The notes beneath the pieces are model-generated. The model was given only the letters and a program-made list of their open reading frames with translations. It made no database searches and was not told the DNA's origin. Position numbers and translations under genes: made by a program. From contig CANNFE010000003.1 of NCBI GenBank assembly GCA_947503775.1, forward strand, positions 164,501 to 228,500: DNA of 64,000 bases, read 5' to 3'. Shown here piece by piece: positions 62,086 to 64,000 of the stretch; within the stretch, counting starts at the first letter, position 1, and each line of letters begins with the position of its first letter. This DNA is from an uncultured Paracoccaceae bacterium (GTDB lineage Bacteria > Pseudomonadota > Alphaproteobacteria > Rhodobacterales > Rhodobacteraceae).

Positions 62086-63480
62086 TCAGCCGCCCGCCGG
62101 TCCGACCATGAAGCAGGTCTTGCCCCGCGATTGCAGTCTCCGGCAGGCCAGATCCGCGCCTTCCCGGGTCAGTCCCACGAAATGCGCATCAAAGCCCTGC
62201 GGGCTTTTAACCACCTTGCGCGTCGACCCATTCAGCGATCCCATCTCCATCAAAGCCACCTGCAACAGCGATTGCTGCGCCCGGAATTTCGACGGATATC
62301 GCCCGACATTGACCGCCCAATGCCGCCCGCCAGAGGTCGAAACGCGGGTGACGATCTCTTGCTCCGGAGCGGGTTGCGCTTCGGGTGGGCGCACCTCTGG
62401 AGTGACCGCAGCCGCGATCGACAAAGACTGCGCCTCCTCGACCGCCTTGAGTATATCACTTTGGGAAACAAGAAGAATATCGGGCGCCTCGACCGGCCGC
62501 CCGGTGGGCCGAAGGCTGCGCGTCACGGCTCCGGACACCCGGATCGTCCGCCCAGCAAGACGCGTTCCGCCCCGGTTCACGACGACCCCATCGGCATTGG
62601 CCACGACGGTTCCGCGCTGCGATCCGATATAGGCCGGACGCCCCGGATGCCGAATGGCGGCCCGCGTCGGCGACCGTTCAAAGCCCATATCCAAAAGCTC
62701 CGCCACGCGCTGGTTGCGCCAGGCGCTCGACTGCCCGCCGAAGACCGTCGCGATCACTCGCTCGCTCCCCCGCTCAGCCGATGCAACGAGGTTCGATCCG
62801 GCAGCCCGCGTATAGCCCGTCTTGATCCCGTCAGCCCCGCGGTAGGAGTTCAGAAGACGCCGGTTCGTATTGGCGACCTCCTTGATCCCTGCATGGGTCG
62901 AACGTCTTGAAAAGAGGTTATAATATTGAGGATAGTCATAAAGGACATGCCGCCCCAGAATGGTCATGTCGCGCGCTGTCGACATATGCCCGCTCTCTGT
63001 CAGACCATGGGCGTTGCGGAACGTGGTTCGCGTCATCCCAAGCGCCTGCGCCGTACGGTTCATCCGTCGCGCAAAGGCCGCCTCGGATCCCTCGATCGCG
63101 ACCCCGATTGCGGTTGCCGCATCATTGGCCGACTTCACCGCAGAGGCACGGATCAAGTAGCGCAGCTTGATCTTCTGACCCGCGCGAAGCCCTAGTTTCG
63201 AAGGGGGTTCATTGGCGGCAACCCGCGGGATCGTCACCATCGTATCAAGGCTGATCTCGCCATTTTCGACAGCTTCAAACGCCACATAAAGCGTCATCAT
63301 CTTGGTCAAAGAGGCCGGATGCAGCCGGGTATCCGCGTTTCGCGAATGCAGGACTTCTCCCGTTCGTGCATCGATGACCATCGCCGCGTAGGGCGCCGCC
63401 ACCGCCACAACGCCGCAAAAAATCCACGCAAAGGATGCGATCAGCACAATACGGGCGTGCTTCCCCAGACGACTTGCCAC
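62086..63480 (-). CDS. D-alanyl-D-alanine carboxypeptidase with SPOR domain
   Basis: This DacC/PBP5-type enzyme trims the terminal D-Ala of peptidoglycan peptides. The 464-residue protein has a signal peptide (LIASFAWIFCGVVAVAAP). The three penicillin-binding motifs are S57LTK60, S117AN119 and K220TG222. A C-terminal SPOR domain (WAVNVGRYPSKFRAQQSLLQ, HFVGLTREGADLACRRLQSRG) would target the septum by binding denuded glycan. It starts with GTG 63480 after an AGAGG site. PBP5 amphipathic anchor is not obvious; SPOR may replace it. Confidence 0.93.
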   Translation of the reverse strand: MASRLGKHARIVLIASFAWIFCGVVAVAAPYAAMVIDARTGEVLHSRNADTRLHPASLTKMMTLYVAFEAVENGEISLDTMVTIPRVAANEPPSKLGLRAGQKIKLRYLIRASAVKSANDAATAIGVAIEGSEAAFARRMNRTAQALGMTRTTFRNAHGLTESGHMSTARDMTILGRHVLYDYPQYYNLFSRRSTHAGIKEVANTNRRLLNSYRGADGIKTGYTRAAGSNLVASAERGSERVIATVFGGQSSAWRNQRVAELLDMGFERSPTRAAIRHPGRPAYIGSQRGTVVANADGVVVNRGGTRLAGRTIRVSGAVTRSLRPTGRPVEAPDILLVSQSDILKAVEEAQSLSIAAAVTPEVRPPEAQPAPEQEIVTRVSTSGGRHWAVNVGRYPSKFRAQQSLLQVALMEMGSLNGSTRKVVKSPQGFDAHFVGLTREGADLACRRLQSRGKTCFMVGPAGG

Positions 63481-63639
63481 GTCGCTTGCCTCTTTTTTTT
63501 ACACTGCCTCAAAGACCGCCGGTTTTCCGACTGGCCACTTTATGCCAAGACCGTAACACGAGGACGCGCTTCGGCAAATACCTTATTTATCAAGCGGGTG
63601 AGGTTTTTAGTTAACGTGATCGATCGCAGATCTGGTCCA

Positions 63640-64000
63640 TCAGGAAACCGAAGATACCAGATCGGCCAAACCGCCCAGATCCTCGAGCACATGAAACCGC
63701 GGATGCCCCTCCGGAGCGGGCGCATGCTCCCAATCCCATTCAAGATCCGACGGGACATGCGTGCCCCATCCTCCTGCCTCGATCACGGGCAGAATGTCGG
63801 ACTTCATCGAGTTGCCGACCATCATGCTATGCGCGGCGGTCACGCCATGTCGGTCAAAGATCGCGCGATAGGAGGCCGTCGTCTTTTCGCTGACGATCTC
63901 CACCCCGTCGAATAGATCGCCCAGCCCCGACTGCGCCAGCTTGCGCTCCTGATCCAGAAGATCGCCCTTGGTGATCAGAAGCAGCTCATAGCGCTCGGAC
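63640..64000 (-). CDS. HAD family hydrolase (C-terminal part, runs off window)
   Basis: The minus strand from the edge to TGA at 63640 reads ERYELLLITKGDLLDQERKL (motif II Thr in LITKGD), EIVSEKTTASYRAIFD (motif III Lys) and VGNSMKSDILPVIEAGGWG (motif IV acidic pair). This is the C-terminal 120 residues of a HAD phosphatase with a cap-bearing N-terminus outside the window. The nucleophile DxD and start codon are not visible. Confidence 0.88.
   Translation of the reverse strand, partial: SERYELLLITKGDLLDQERKLAQSGLGDLFDGVEIVSEKTTASYRAIFDRHGVTAAHSMMVGNSMKSDILPVIEAGGWGTHVPSDLEWDWEHAPAPEGHPRFHVLEDLGGLADLVSSVS

Overview
The window looks like a chromosomal segment of an alphaproteobacterium of the Rhodobacterales (Roseobacter/Paracoccus-type). 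This is inferred from high GC, the ccoNOQP-ccoGHIS cluster with FNR boxes and a linked fnrL, UbiH-type, Trm112, Lon-domain, CnoX and HspQ proteins with the family's usual forms, and a membrane-anchored cytochrome c. No rRNA, tRNA, CRISPR array, transposase or phage gene was seen. The genus cannot be named from the sequence.

Layout. 1-4.4 kb: a truncated SbtA-type bicarbonate transporter, a 27-bp-period palindrome array, an MFS transporter and pnp with a structured leader and a clear terminator. 4.45-8.05 kb: a Fic protein with three operator-like sites, twin L,D-transpeptidases and a dienelactone hydrolase. 8.06-12.7 kb (minus strand): peroxiredoxin, MFS, RluA-type synthase, GFA protein, free-Met-sulfoxide reductase and thiolase, several with ATGA overlaps. 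12.8-17.8 kb: a STAS/anti-sigma-kinase pair, a gamma-glutamyltransferase, hspQ, a lytic transglycosylase lipoprotein, a YunG-like protein and lolA. 18-27.6 kb: ftsK, aminotransferase, a small membrane protein, amidase, ubiH-type hydroxylase, trm112, Lon-domain protein, cnoX and xthA.

27.6-37.3 kb is a complete microaerobic respiration module: ccoNOQP (cbb3 oxidase), ccoGHIS (maturation and copper supply), a two-domain universal stress protein and fnrL. FNR boxes sit before ccoG and between ccoN and the stress gene. FnrL probably senses oxygen loss and induces both cco operons and the stress gene. 37.4-49.8 kb holds hypothetical membrane proteins, a KstD-like flavoprotein, an unrecognised 584-residue protein with a TGAAC operator array, pheA, a membrane cytochrome c and the yejABEF peptide importer.

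49.8-62 kb is an accessory region. An AraC gene with a coupled small gene lies divergent from an isochorismatase-like gene, dps, a membrane protein and an NmrA-like gene. Then a LysR gene with a 10-bp-periodic operator lies divergent from a tautomerase, two SRPBCC proteins, an esterase, two haloalkane-dehalogenase-like genes, a DUF1330 gene and a MAPEG gene. This second cluster is damaged: a nonsense codon in an SRPBCC gene, a dinucleotide frameshift in a Tat-exported dehalogenase, a nonsense codon in the DUF1330 gene, and an in-frame chimera of an exported esterase with the effector domain of a lost LysR regulator. It reads as a detoxification or catabolic island in early decay. 62-64 kb returns to a D,D-carboxypeptidase with SPOR domain and a truncated HAD hydrolase.
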